From Aphrophora alni (taxonomy: Eukaryota; Arthropoda; Insecta; Hemiptera; Aphrophoridae), in the NCBI GenBank assembly GCA_963513935.1, contig OY740768.1, forward strand, positions 33,416,216 to 33,480,215: a stretch of 64,000 bases of DNA, read 5' to 3'. Below are positions 1 through 13,547 of the stretch, piece after piece. Each line of letters starts with the position of its first letter. The stretch's first letter is position 1. The position numbers and the translations under genes were made by a program. The notes below the pieces were generated by a model. The model saw only the letters and a program-made list of their open reading frames with translations. It was not told the origin of the DNA and made no database searches.

Positions 1-171
1 TATAAAAATGGAATTTATGAATTATGTGTAAGATTAGAATCACTGTTTAATAAAACTGCAGTTCTTTATATCAAAACAAAGTTGGTTTGAATTATAAGAT
101 TAGGTATAACAATATATCCATAGTTTAAAAAGTGGTTTCAATTGTGTAGAGTCCTTATCATAATATGTTTA

Positions 172-440
172 TTTGGTTAATTTTTAAACTCAATCTTCAA
201 ATTATTTTGTATGTAGAACATTTTTATCGTATATGCAAATATTTTTTATGACTTGTATAACGTTTTTCGGGTCATATAGTGTAGTTTTATGTTGGACATA
301 CAATCTAACTCTGTAATATTCTAAATATTTTATTCATTTTGAAATGCAGCTTTATTACACAATTTATAGCACTAAAGATGTTCCTTGAAATATTTCAATT
401 GATCCTTGCTTTTAAATTTAAATTAACCACATATATATCA
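172..440 (+). repeat. Direct repeat, copy 1 (partner at 1048-1375)
   Basis: Ordered words shared with the partner include TTTATTTGGTTAATTTT, CAAATTATT, ATATGCAAAT, AGCTTTATT and, most clearly, TTGCTTTTAAATTTAAATTA followed by ACC. Divergence is high. Confidence 0.65.
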
Positions 441-1047
441 ACAACATTTCTCTACCTCGCACCATCATTCACAGTTCATTTTTCTTTCAATCAAATTCTG
501 GTTTTAGGAAAACTATGAGATACTTTGGATGATATTGTCCTGTTTTAGTTATTATCCTGCTCTCTACAAAGCAGCTAAGGACACGATCCGTTTCATACTT
601 GAAGCTGCCCAGTCAAACGTTATTTGCAAAAGAGTTTCCTTGTCTTCGGCATTTCCTCCACAAAAGTTTGGTACAAGAAACTTTATACTTCTACCAAAAG
701 TTTGGTACATGTTCTGTGTAGATGACTACGAACATCCAGTGACCAGTCAACAATACAGCCACTTTCCGTAGGTGTTACCTGTTCATCTTTAAGGATTCCT
801 GTGCATTGAGTCTTGAGGGACCCTTGAGCATTCTCATAGACTTTACATTGCCTTCAGTCCCAAATTTCTGATGTTCCTCCTAAACTCATCGGGAAACTCA
901 TTTACGTTCCACAGTATAAGGTGCTGGACTGATAGAGATATTCAGTCCCTGATAGCGCACTTGTCTACCTACTCATTCCTAATAATCCCCTTATATCTTG
1001 AGACTCACAAGTTATTAAATATGTTTTAATTTTTCAAAATGTATATA
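441..1047. other. Unrecognised segment between the direct repeats
   Basis: This stretch has a higher GC content than its flanks and an 80-codon open frame on + (529-771) with no family resemblance. It may be the body of an old element flanked by the repeats. Confidence 0.35.
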
Positions 1048-1375
1048 AAAAATACTTTTATTTGATTAATTTTAAAGCGCAATCTGCCAAATTATTCTCT
1101 ATGTAAAACTGATTTGTGCATATATTCACATAACTTCCATATTGTTTGTTTTGTTTTTTTCACGTATCCTACATTTTTACAAATTGTATAGCGTTATTTC
1201 TTTAGGTTTATTTGTGTTTTTGTACATTAAATATTTAATTTTCTAAATATTGTTTTAGTTTTGCAACATAGCTTTATTTTAAAATGCATTTCTAAAACCA
1301 CTAAAACGCTAATTCTTTTCATAGAATTTCCTTCTGTGATCGTTGCTTTTAAATTTAAATTAACCCGCTATTTAT
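1048..1375 (+). repeat. Direct repeat, copy 2 (partner at 172-440)
   Basis: It has the same order of words as copy 1, ending in TTGCTTTTAAATTTAAATTA. The about 600 bases between the copies are less AT-rich and have no recognised gene. Confidence 0.65.
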
Positions 1376-1635
1376 TAAACCAGTATATTGTTAAAATTAT
1401 ATACTCCACAATTTTAAAATTCACAATTACTTTATTAGTTTTATTAATTTTAGAGCATAGGATGTGTATGGTCAGAATAAAATATTTAACTACTTTAACT
1501 GTTTTGTATTACGATTGAAAACCTTTTTATTCATAAAAATAATAATACACAATTTTGTTTAACAAATTTAATAGATTTTTAAATACAGAGAAACATATAT
1601 TATCTCTTTTTATCTTTTATTCTTTTTACTTTGTT

Positions 1636-3599
1636 CATATACGTAGTATAGAGAAAGTTATGTAATGGCTCAAAAAAACGATGGCAGGTTTTATGTGTGG
1701 AAAAATCGATTTTGAATTCCCCTAGTCAAAAAAATGTGTTTTAAATAATTATCTCTGTAGTCCGTGCAGTGCTTTACCACTCACCGGTGTGAACTGATTT
1801 TTATGAAATTTGGTATCTGGTCATATTTGGGATGTGGGTTAGCTGTCAAAATATAATAAAATAACGATTTTATAAAATTTATTCAACTATTGTGACCACA
1901 TTTTGCTCAAGTAATTTTGGTACCCAAACAAAACGTAACGATCAGCATCTCTACAAAAATGGCGATTTTGGAATTGTTCGTAAACATCTAAAAATTGGTC
2001 ATGGAGCTGTTATACAAGAATTAATTTCTGAAACTGGGCTCAACTGAAATTTCGTTCGAATCAAAGTGGCATGTAGAAATTAATAACCTAAATCAAACAA
2101 AAAAATATAAACAACTAAAACGTACCTTGACCGCCTTCATTTAAATCACGATTTACGATTTGGATACATATTTTGGGCCCATTTTCAAGCATTAAAATAT
2201 TTTTTGGTTGGGAACTACCGAACTGACATTTTTGGAGACTTTTTTATTTAGCAGTTTTTTCTGACAGATTTATTTTGTTTTGGGGATAGTTGGACGAAAC
2301 GTTTTTGCAATGATTTTGCACAGTTTTTTTTTATATACGAGTATATATACAAATATATAGGCTATATTATATTAAAAGTATAAATTAATATAAGGTTCTA
2401 TTGATCCAAGTTGACAAACAGTCAGTTACTCACAAGACTGGAGAGTAGTTCTCGCAAAGTGTGCGTTCATAGGACTGTGTTCATTTATGTGGATAATATA
2501 TCTACCGATGTGTTTACTCAGAGCACTAAATTGTCAAATAAAATTCTCTGAACTACCGGAATGTATTGCAGGGCCGAGCGTGTAATACGCTTGATACTGT
2601 GAAAATACTGTAAGAGGGGTAATGACATTATAGGATTTATTGCGGCAAACGTGTAGGTGTGGGATGGGAAGAGACTTGAGTGGTGCTTGGAAATATGGCG
2701 AAGAATATATTGCCTGTTTTTATAGTTTATTTATTATATAAAGAAATGTCGATAAAAGTTAGGGAATGCCTCTGCGATGTCTTAAATCTGCATCATCAGA
2801 TAGTCGGTAAAATCAACGATGAGTGGTAATTTAATATTTGATGTGTTGAATAGTGTCAGAATTATTTGTTTGTTTAAATAATTTATTATGATAATCGTGA
2901 TTAAATACTAGTGATTTTTATGAAGTACATTCATTATGTAATATACAGTAATTGAAACCATAGTAATATACCAGAGTCCATGAAAACCATCATCATATAA
3001 AAAAAACAAAGACAAAATGATATGAAAAAAAAAATATAGACTTAAACTTCACTCGTACCATAAACGCGACTTCAGCATAAACCGTATTTGAATAAAATCA
3101 ATCTTTTTATGGTTCGATTTTTGCAATTAGTCCTGACCCCTAATATTTTTATTACTATTTTGTTTGGGTCATTGATTTAATAAAATACGAACGAAAGCGT
3201 TAGTACACATGTTGAAAAAATAGTTTTTTTTTGCAACAACCACTTGGCCATTTTTTAATTTTATTGATAACTTACAAATAGGAATTAGAGAGATAGCGAC
3301 TAAAACGTTTTGTTTGGGTTCTTAGAGGCTACTTGAACAAAATATAAACAAAATGTTACAGCTGACTTTGAGAAAATCTTAAATTTTGTTTTTGTACGCT
3401 AACCCAAATATTCCGTTATCAAAAAATCCCAAGATATAGTTAAAATATGTCCACATACCAAATTTGATAAAATCTATCCACCCGTATGGTCTGTAGATAA
3501 CATATGCCACAGACATCATTCGAAGAACTACTTTTTAGGATCCTGGAAACAAATTTATCGGCAAAAACTATTACATAACTTTATCTGAATACGTATATG
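1636..3599. mobile_element. About 2 kb element with long, imperfect terminal inverted repeats
   Basis: The left end CATATACGTAGTATAGAGAA with AAGTTATGTAAT is matched by the inverse of the right end, CATATACGTATTCAGATAA with AAGTTATGTAAT. Similarity continues inward for roughly 300 bases (for example AAATTTGGTATCTGG against AAATTTGGTATGTGG, and ACCCAAACAAAACGT in both arms). No transposase frame is visible inside, so it looks like a non-autonomous DNA transposon. Confidence 0.75.
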
Positions 3600-6361
3600 T
3601 GAAAAAGTGAAAAGAATAATAATTAAGAAATTATATTATTAATTTTCAATAAGAATTTAACAATATCATAAAATATAAATAAATACAATAAACATATATA
3701 AGCTTTTGTTTTCAACAGCTAAACTTCAATTTGTTCAACACTTAGTGTTGTAATTTTTTCCATTTTAATAAGCCACTTATAATTTGTAATCATTTCAAAA
3801 ACTAAAATCATCATAACTAATCACGTAACTTTATTCTCATCATCGATTGTTCATAAGCTAAAACTTTGACGACGAAGTACTTGTTGAAATACAATTGATA
3901 TGGTAATAGTGTAAACATACTTTTATAGAGTTTTTAAAGAGTTATAAAGCGAGCGAGAGAAAAAATGAAAGTAAATATTCTTGTTTAAAATAAATATTTT
4001 GAGGAACAATAGAAGTTTAAATTCTTTACTATTTTCTCTCGAATTAAGTAACTTTAAATTTGCATGTTTTTTTTATTTAAATTTAATACATATTGCAATT
4101 TGTTTTGAAACTTCCTTCAAAATCAAAACTCTAGAGACTTATCAGTGAGGTCTTGTGCGGTATAAATGAATATTCTCAATTTTTATTTAATTGGTTGTAT
4201 TATATTTAAAATGTATTTATTTATTTTATTCTTTTACGCAATCATTTATATTTAGCTCTATTTTTTGTAAATACTAAAAACCGTAGATATCGAAACAAGA
4301 TTACTTTAAATTAATTAATAAAACATTTCTAACGTCAAATGAATGCTTAACGAAATTAGTACAAAGTTAAAAAATTATTATAGAATAAACTTAAATTGCT
4401 CTTAATAGTGAAAAAAAATTTTGTACATAAAAGACGAGGATTCTCAATAATGAAAAAAACCTAAGGGGTTCACTATAGGGTGTCGTGACGTGGCAAACCA
4501 GAGGTACCATAGCTGGATCTACACTATTTTTCGTGTAGTGTCTTTCTTCTTTCAATCATGTTTCTTTTGTTTTCTTCCTATCATGACGTTGTTAGCATCT
4601 TCAAGGGCTAGGAGTTTTTATTTTATCTTCTTTTCTATTTTTTTTTTATAAATCGATGATGACCGAGAGGTTTTCGCCATTAAACAAAAATAAACAATAA
4701 AATAAAAAACACTGTTATTAAATTATTTTTCCTACATATTTGTTTAATTTTTTCGTTATATCACAAACTAAGAACTTAAACTAAAAACTCCTTATTCAAA
4801 ACTAAATATTTTCTAAAAAAAAATACAATTTATATAGAAGGTATATTTATTTTAAAATTAATTATTTAACAGTAACCTTACTAAGATAACTTAATTATTT
4901 GAAGAGCATTTTAAGATCAAAAGGATGTTAGATAAAATAAAAATCTTACTGGTAAACTTGAGTAGTTCCGTCTGGTCTCTGTAATGTATCGATTTTGGCG
5001 GGATGTCTGATTACAGCATGAGAAAATTGTGTCTACTACAATCTTCTGCAGTCAACCGTAATTTCAACAAACTGTACTACATTATGAACATCAAGTTAAC
5101 TCAAATGTCAGAGTTTTTATTTCCGATAATTCCGCATTCATAAAACTGTAGTCTGATCAAATTTACATAATTTCAAAATACAACTAACGTATTCCCACGT
5201 CGACCAATAATACAGTCGATACGATACTCACAAAATTATTCTCTAATTTTGTTTATTTTATTGTTTTTGAACAAACCTTGTTTTTAAAAATGGTTATTAA
5301 ATAATGTAATCGTTTTAGCTCGGCAAAATTACTATTAAAAAATACAATATTACTCATAGAAAGTAGGCTACATGAACACTGATATCTAATATCTTGTTAA
5401 AGCATAAAATTTTGAGAATAATATAGAAAATAATTTATTGTAGAGCATAAATTTGCACACACACACAACACAAAAATGCAAATACGCCATTCTGCACGGC
5501 GGTGATTATATTTTTGTGCTCTGAAAAACTCTATTGAATAACTCTTTTTAAAGAGCTACTTATTACACTGTTATACACTACAAAAAAGTAACCCTCATAT
5601 TTATCTCCCTAATGTACGTATTTTATCCTGTTGGTTAAAGGCAAAAAACTTCTTGTCATTTTGATTTTATAAATTTTTGAATTTTTGTCTTAGCGGTTTT
5701 ATAAAAGAAGGAAGAAAATTACATAAAATAAAGACCCCCCCCCCTATCCTTTGAATACTCTGATATCGCTAGGGCCAGAAAAGTACAAGATTTGGTCATA
5801 AAACACGAAATACGAAAGATGAATAACGAAAGATCTAAACTAAGACGACAAGAAATTAGGTTTTATACAGCTATATGTACTCGTGGTTCCCAAGCCTGTA
5901 CTCACTAAAGTGAGGCCTGAAGGGTTTCGATATTATAAATAAATATATACATACATACAAAAACTAAAAAAAAAGTCCGTAGTTAAGAAGATTTCATTTT
6001 AATCCCCTAAAAATATTTAAATTAATTAAAGGTTATAAAGAAACACATTTAGCAAAACCAACAACTTCCAAAAACAATAATAAATTAATATTTTCGGAGG
6101 TAAATCGCTCGCCTAAATTCTAGTAGTAAGGAATAATTCACAAGTAGTTGTATGTGTTTTTAAAAACTGTTATAAAATATGATTAATAATGGAACAGAAA
6201 ATATCAGATTGTTTATTGAATTTATTTGATTAGGTAAACAACATGTTTAATTGCATAATATTTCAATTACGTTTTTAACATTTTTTATTTCACAATTTTG
6301 GTTGTATCTTAATAATAAAAACTGAACTGTAAGGTAACCGTGTCAATATTATTATTTGTTA
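3600..6361. other. Non-coding AT-rich DNA
   Basis: No gene is seen. It contains a short CACACA run at about 5457 and a nine-C homopolymer near 5736. Confidence 0.5.
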
Positions 6362-6607
6362 CAGTTTAGATATGAATCTATAAAGCCTTTTTTAGACTTT
6401 GAAACAAATATTACTGAAGATAAGGTTATTTTATGGTGGGTAGCACTCAAATTGTAATTTGTCTACAGTCCTGCTCTAATTTTTACGTCTTAATCTACAA
6501 AGCCCTTTTGAGACTTTGAACCAAATTTTACGGAATATAAGGTTATTTAATGGGGGGGGGGTAGCACTCAAATTTTAATTTTTTACAGTTACTCTAATTT
6601 TTAGGTC
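6362..6607 (+). repeat. Tandem duplication, two units of about 120-128 bases
   Basis: Both units contain AAAGCC, GAGACTTTGAA or AGACTTTGAAAC, ATAAGGTTATTT, GGTAGCACTCAAATT and CTCTAATTTTTA in the same order. The second unit has a run of about nine G where the first has TGGTGGG. Confidence 0.85.
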
Positions 6608-9453
6608 TTTATTCAACAACATTATACTTTAATTATTAACAATCAATTATTTTTACTTTTCCAACCAAACCGATTGTTACTTGTCTTCCTAATTTATTAA
6701 ACAGAAAGACCTACAACCACAAAACATACAATACTTTATACTTTCACTCAATACATGTTTTAAAATATTCTGACTGTAATTTGTCTAGGAGGAAAATATC
6801 TTATTATAATTAATATTGAATTAAATAAGATATCATAACTTCAAGATGTCTTACGAATACAATATCCATTCAATTTTCAAATAAAGAACTAATGTCCATA
6901 TATTCCAAGATACATATTTTCGAATATGTTAAATTTTGCTGTCCCCTAAAAATTTAAAACGCTGTACATTTTAAGCAGATATTCTATGTATCATAAAAAT
7001 CTATAGCTTAATTTGTAGGTTATGTTTACATTATTGGTTTAAACCAATAGGCAGAATTTCTATGCAGTTAGTTTTACATCGTATTGCATTTATTTCTTAT
7101 AAATTTCATTTTAATATCAGAAAGTTGTTGTTAAGTAAAAATTGTATTATTATTTAACAATTTTATTTTCTCACATAAACGTAATATTGTAGATATATGC
7201 CATTTGGGTAGAAAAATGTACGTCGAGTTTATGCAATTTCTTTTGTTTTGTTTTACTAATAATTTCATTTGGTTAGTGTTTTGATGGGTGCAATATATTT
7301 GTACAGTTTATTTATTTATAAAACTGTAGATTACATCATAACTATTTCAGTTATTTCAAGGAATGTACGTATTTGTGAAATCACTATTTTATACTAACCT
7401 GGCTGTAATTATGTGATGCATTATGGATTTCTACGGTGACAGAACGTCTGAAATAAGATATCACAGTTGTGTAATTTGGAGGTGTCGAGTGGGGACGTTG
7501 TAAATCTAAGCTTACATTAATATGTATTGAGAAGAGCAGGCGTGGTCCTGAGGGAAGCTGTATTTTATCAGGTCTAAAACAAAAGGAGTTGCAGAGAGCC
7601 CTTGAACCCCTCCTCCTCTACATGCACTCTCACCCCTTCACCTTTTATTATGTCCTGATTATGCAGACTGGTATGCATCTCTTCCCGGTCGATACCACCC
7701 AATTAGTACGTTTAAAATAGCTGCGGTATAAATTCTAGTTTGTTTATAATTATAGAACTATGCAAACAGATATTTCACTTATTGCAATAATTTTATCGCA
7801 TCAATTCGCAGAGTTTTTGTTAAAATGGATTCATTTTAATATTCATCTCATATTCTGCGTTAATTAATGTTTTCAACAGTATACTGCTGATTCATTCAAT
7901 TAAAACTATATGAATTGATAAAAAATCCTTATATTCATTATCCAGTTTCTAACGTAAACTTATTAAATTTTGAAATGTATACAAAATTAAATCATATGAA
8001 TATAATATATTGCTTTGTGAAAAATTGTCATCAATGGTCTACACTTGAGTTCAACTGTATTCTAGAAATATAAGTTACATTTGATAATATATTTTTTCCA
8101 TGGTAAGTTTTAAACTTTTGAGAATATTGCTAAATTTTTACTTTGTCACATTATACGTCATATGTATAACATTTGGAATCTGTGTGATGTGTTAACAAAT
8201 TGATGTCGATTTTTTGCAGATTCTTCTTATGGTGGGCTGAGTGTTAAAACGTCGTTTGTCGGTCAGAATTCTTCGTCTGTATCCAAACGTGTGGACCGAT
8301 TTTAATCCAATTTATTATGTGATGATATTTTGGCCATATCTTAAGATTTTTTTAAAAATAATATTTTTGATAACTTAAAATTTGGGGTTACCTACAATTA
8401 AAAAAAACAACACAAAATTCCGATTGTCTCAAAATCGGTTCTGACTATTTTGATCATATTTGAGTGAAATGTGAATCTTAAGTACAAAATCACAAGTAAA
8501 AAAATATGACTGGTGAGGCAATATTCAAAAATGTACCTTAACGAATATGATTTTACGCTTATGTTGCATTTAACACAACCAAAACACAAATATGTTCACG
8601 CCTACGTCCATTTAGTTTTGAATTCCAACTACATAAATGACATTATTTTGATGAAAATTATTGGTTGGTTTTAAGAGTGGAAGAATGAGAAAGGGTGTTC
8701 AATATGTTTAGTCCGTTTTCTTACGATGACACATAAAATCGACTAAACCATCATTTCCGTTTTAAGAACGCTTTGGTCCAAAAAAGTGGTGTTTATTTTG
8801 TGTCTTTTTATGGTGTTCATCATATGTCCTTTGACAACTGACAGTTGCGGATTGAGATATTTCTATTCTAATTTCTTGGGCTGATTTTTTCCGATTATTC
8901 GTATACGAAAATATTGTATTTTATTTCCAGCTTTTAACTCACGTTAAAAACTCACATTTTTTGACATCTTGAACAAAAAATACTGATTCTGGACATCAGT
9001 AAAAAAAATACCAAGAAATTGAAATGCCATTGTAAAAGTCGAAAAAGTCAAAGCGTTATAAACCATTTTTTTAAATTGTAAAATTTTACAACCTAAACAT
9101 GGTGAATTAACATCTTACTATCTCAATTTCTGTTAACTTGTAAAATGGGGGTTTTTTTTTTCAAATTACTTACGAACAATCATTTTCTTTTGTTCGCGTT
9201 TTTACGAAATGTTTTAGGCCTCAATGACATTTTTTTCAACCAAAATATTGATGTTTCTAAAATTGCGATTCCGATAACTCTCGAATTGGCGTTACTTGGG
9301 AAAATTATAAATAATAATTTTGGTTTATCTATTATTTGGCTTTTTGTAGGAATTTTGTACAATGCTTGAGCAAGTTTATTTCCTTCCTACAAACTGATAT
9401 TTTAAATTAAACTTAAATATTACCATGCACTTTTTACATTAAATGTTTTTATA
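6608..9453. other. Non-coding DNA with a dispersed-repeat fragment
   Basis: No gene is seen. About 8280-8580 resembles other stretches in the window (see the dispersed family at 17276 and 37350), with words such as ATATTTTGGCCATATCTTAA. Confidence 0.5.
8280..8580. repeat. Dispersed repeat fragment (ATATTTTGGCCATATCTTA family)
   Basis: Order of words: an AAT-rich lead, then ATATTTTGGCCATATCTTAA, and further on TCTCAAAATCGG and CAAAATCACAAGTAAA. Similar strings recur at 17276-17660 and 37350-37450. Related words are present in the arms of the 1.6-3.6 kb element. Confidence 0.5.
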
Positions 9454-10296
9454 CCAGGTGTGATCAAAAATACGGTGTGATATTTTTATAGCAGCAACAG
9501 CTGATGCTACATCCAATTGAAGTACTGTAATAAGTTCGATAACCCAATCCATTAAGATAGTGAGTGTCAAGTTGAACAAGTTGTGACTTGTCAGTCCGGT
9601 TCCAGAGTCTGAAGAGTAAGGTCGTGTTTACCATGTCTATCAGTTTGAATGTAGTTGAAGGATCTTCTTGAAGCAGACCCAGACTTCATGGCCAATATTA
9701 TAACTAGAGATGAAAGTTGGGTCTATGGATATGATCCTAGACAAAACTTCAGATTTCCTAGTGGAAAACGAATGACTCTCCTTGCCTTAAGAATGCACGT
9801 CAGTCAAATTCGAAAAAAAAAATTTGCTCATTTTTTTAAAAATAATGAGACCGATAAAAGTTCGTTCTAAGGAGAACAATTGTAAACGCAGAATATTTTA
9901 AGAGCGTACTGCAAAGTGTACAGAGAAAGAGACGAGGAAAATGGGCCAATGGCTTCCTCCTTCATCACGACAGTTCGTCGTGCCACACCTCGCTTCTGAT
10001 CCGTGAGTTTTTGGCCAAAATAATGTTCCTGACTGTCCACATCTGCCTTACTCTCTGTATTCTTGCGACTTCTGGCTATTCCCAAAAACAAAAAATTATG
10101 ATAAAAGGGAAACGTTTTGAGAGGTGAAGGACCCTAGAAAGAGCCTCCCAGAAATGCTTCCAGTCATAGAATCAACGTTGGGATAAGTGCATTGCTAGCC
10201 AAGGAGAGTACTTTGAATGGGATTAATTCAGATTTGATGCAAGCTTATTACATTGTTCGTAATGAAGTTATGCAACTTATTTTTTATCACATTTCA
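9454..10296 (+). mobile_element. Degenerate mariner transposon (about 840 bp) with TA target duplication
   Basis: The left end CCAGGTGTGATCAAAAATAC and the inverse of the right end (TGAAATGTGATAAAAAAT) match well over the GTGTGATCAAAAAT part, and TA flanks both sides. A full mariner is about 1.3 kb, so part of the element is lost; the N-terminal helix-turn-helix region is not recognisable. Confidence 0.8.
9655..10250 (+). pseudogene. Mariner transposase remnant (DD34D family)
   Basis: Three catalytic regions can be read: DESWVYGYDP (9709-9738), LLHHDSSSCHTSLLIREFLA (near 9960-10015) and YSCDFWLFPK (10049-10087). They lie in different frames because of small indels, and a stop follows the NNETDKSSF segment. 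The open piece begins DLLEADPDFMANIITRDES, typical of mariner. It cannot encode a working transposase. Confidence 0.85.
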
Positions 10297-11227
10297 TAGA
10301 TACATAGTTTCAAAAATATTATTATTTTAAATGGATATGTTATTGATTTCTTTAATTCAGTTAGGTACCCAAAGCCAAGCTAAATAATGTTTTCCAATAT
10401 ATACATTTATTTAAAATCCTGAGGAAAGAATCCTTTTCTGATTTTTGTGTATACTTCCAGTTTTAATGTATATTTGACAATACGAAAGTCCTGGCTGCGC
10501 TTGCATCTGTACCCCCGTGTGGATTGGAACACGTTGGGTCATTCGTTGAAGTGGGATTCCCAATGGACCTAACTTTGAAGGGGTCAATATCCACAAAACG
10601 GGTTGCCGTACGTAACATAGTTAAACTTCGAGATGTTTTTCCGGAAAACGTAGATTGAAATGTCAAGAGTTGTGTAACTTTTATGAAAGCTCATCTGGTG
10701 AGGGAAGGGGTGACTTCCTGTGTGCCTAATGTACTTTGTGTAATGATCTATTATTTTCCATGTTAAACCAATTAGCACGTGTAAAATTTGTAACTTTGAA
10801 TGTTTTTAACAATTTCTGAGCCAAATAAAAAAGTTTTTAATTAGAATTTTGTGCCAAAACATTTTGTTTTTGTTTTCTGACGTTGCAATAGAACTTCAGG
10901 AATTTTTATTACAATTATTCTTTAAATCTTAATGACCTTGAAATTCCATCAAGATGTAAAAATAATGTGAGCCAAACTTAATGAACTTAATGTAGACATT
11001 GTTTCATGACAAATGTTTTGCATACATGTTAATATTTAGATACCTTAGTTATGGTAATTTATTAAAGCCAGTTTTGTTACATCTGTTAGTCAATATGAAC
11101 CCACTTAATCATCTCCATTTTATATTGTTTAATACCTATATTTCGTCTTTTGAAGTGTCTATGCTCTCAATATATAATTTTGCCCTTTTGACCAACATGT
11201 TTTCCACTTCAATATTTAATAATAAAT

Positions 11228-11232
<5 letters not shown>
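10297..11232. other. Non-coding DNA
   Basis: No gene is recognised. About 10490-10760 is less AT-rich and may be an old repeat, but I can assign no family. Confidence 0.45.

Positions 11233-11291
<59 letters not shown>
11233..11291 (+). repeat. (TA)n microsatellite
   Basis: A near-perfect TA run of about 59 bases. Confidence 0.97.
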
Positions 11292-11294
<3 letters not shown>

Positions 11295-13547
11295 TAGTTC
11301 AACGATGTTTTCTTGTAATTCAGTTCATATCATGAAGTGATTATTTAATTTCAAGGAAGTGTTCTTTATTGTCTTTTTTAAATACTGTCTGTCCAAACAA
11401 TAAAACACAATAAAATACATATTTCTACTATGCAAATTTCTACAAGTTGGTCAATTTTGAAATGAAAGACATTAATATGGCACTATATAATTTCTTCCTC
11501 ACTTCCATGCAACACTTAATCACTCCAAATGGTTGCTGTACTCAATTCATTGCAAGTCAACTGTTATTGAACATTCAAAAAGCTATAGAAATTCCTTTTA
11601 TTTCTAATCCATATTGTTCAAGTGAATTTAACCCTGGACCCCCTCATAATTATGAAGTTAAACCATTACACACTCGAGAATTAGTGGCTACAGATTTACC
11701 ATAAATAGCCACAGACGGGAACAATTAATCAATTCATTATATCACTGTAATGATTTCACAATAACATAGAGACATTCAATATTTGTAGTATTAACACCAT
11801 TTACATCCCTTTCTATTAGGAAGACTTGTTTTAACTTTCACTGCAGATTGCGTATTGATTTATTTTAGAAGTTTTTTTTTTTAAATAATTAAATAATCTT
11901 CAATAACAAATCAATGACTTCTAAAATAATGTATATATTTTCTACATCAGGGGCAATAATCAATAATGGTAAGGGGTACAGAAGTTTGCCAGCAACTCAT
12001 TTTCCTTTCAGATAGACAGATGATCGGAATACAAAAAACTCTCAGTATATTATTTCCGTGACCATTTCAAAATTTATTTTGTTCCCCTTTAAAATATCTG
12101 TGCTATTATTATATTTTTCTTTACGCTATTTAAAAAAATAACATTCTAAACTGTTTTAGTTTGTAACTAGCATTATTTTTTTAATTTCACAGTTTTGTTT
12201 CTAAGCAATAACAGTCGCACGAAGTTAAGATATTTATATAAAGCCTACTTAATGTCTTTATTGAGTAGAGAGCAACATACACAACCAGAGTAGTTTTGAT
12301 CTGTAATTAAATAAGCATCAACATTATTTCATGAAAGGACCCAAAGTCAATTATGCCGCGTATTCGTCGTATTGAATAAATATGTCAGGGTGAACTAGGG
12401 GGAAAGGGGTTAATAAATGGATGGATGGTTAGCAATTACACACAGACAAACAGAATATGATGAATGTCCAATATGTGCTAATTAAACAGCAACTTTTTAT
12501 AAAATTTCCCCTGTATAGAAAGATAGACAGCAAGGTCATTCATATTTTTGAAGTTCTGATTCGTGGTTCTGATTTGTGAATTAAATTTAATTAAGTTATA
12601 TTTTACTGTAGTAAATGTTAGAAGTGAACGTCCTGTTCAGGGATACATTTTTTTCTCTAGTAATCATCTTGAGACACCCAATTTAAAACAATCGACTGCT
12701 GCGATCAGGTTTTGAATATTTGTCTTCACTTCGTCAAAATTTGGGGATTTATTTCATAAATTGTATACGTCAAGAAATATCACAGAAAAAATCAGATGGA
12801 GACAAATACTGACCACAGACCTGTGCTATCAATTCGTTCTTCAGTAAAATCCTCGTAAACGATTAAGTGAAATAATGATTTCCCAACAATGTCATTTTTA
12901 AAAAAGTTGAAAACTATTTATGCATTATTTCTGGAAGAAAATTTTATTACACCTAACAATAGTTGTTGCAAAATTTTCTGGAATTTCAAAATATGTTGTT
13001 TTAGAACTTTAAAACTCACAGTTGACTTAATTCAAACCGTTAAACTCTTTATTAGTCATTGTACATAATGTTTGACTTGAGCTTCTGGAACGAAACACCT
13101 TTCTTCCATACATATTACAAAATGAGGTGTATAATTGTGAACGTAGGTAGGTTTTATGAATAAATTATTACGCGGAATGAAGCCTACAGTTAAATGTACA
13201 CGGGATTGATTTCAAATGTAATTTGATTAGGCTACGGTGCGCTGTTGGTATGACAGACTGATAAATTGTCCACAACTGTCCACAACTAATGGATGTACAT
13301 CTCTGAGTGAATAATTATATAGCGAGCACACCTGATTTCCTACATGTTCGTGCACTTTAGATTAACTAAGTTTTGTTTGTCTGTTTTATAAATATATCTT
13401 CATTTGATTATGGAAAACAGTCAGAAGTGAAAATTACAATAAGTAGGTAAATTGAATTTCATAGAAAATTGTAATGAAACAAGAATTATATTTTACGTTT
13501 ACCATTTTAAAGTTTTTTTGTATGAATATTTTACTAAGTGTTAAATA
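11292..13547. other. Non-coding DNA
   Basis: No gene is recognised. An 85-codon open frame at 11447-11704 has balanced composition but no family resemblance and no visible splice or promoter context. Confidence 0.45.

Noticed and set aside
11447..11704. 85-codon frame with balanced composition
   Set aside because: There is no recognised family, no Kozak or splice support, and no conservation evidence available.
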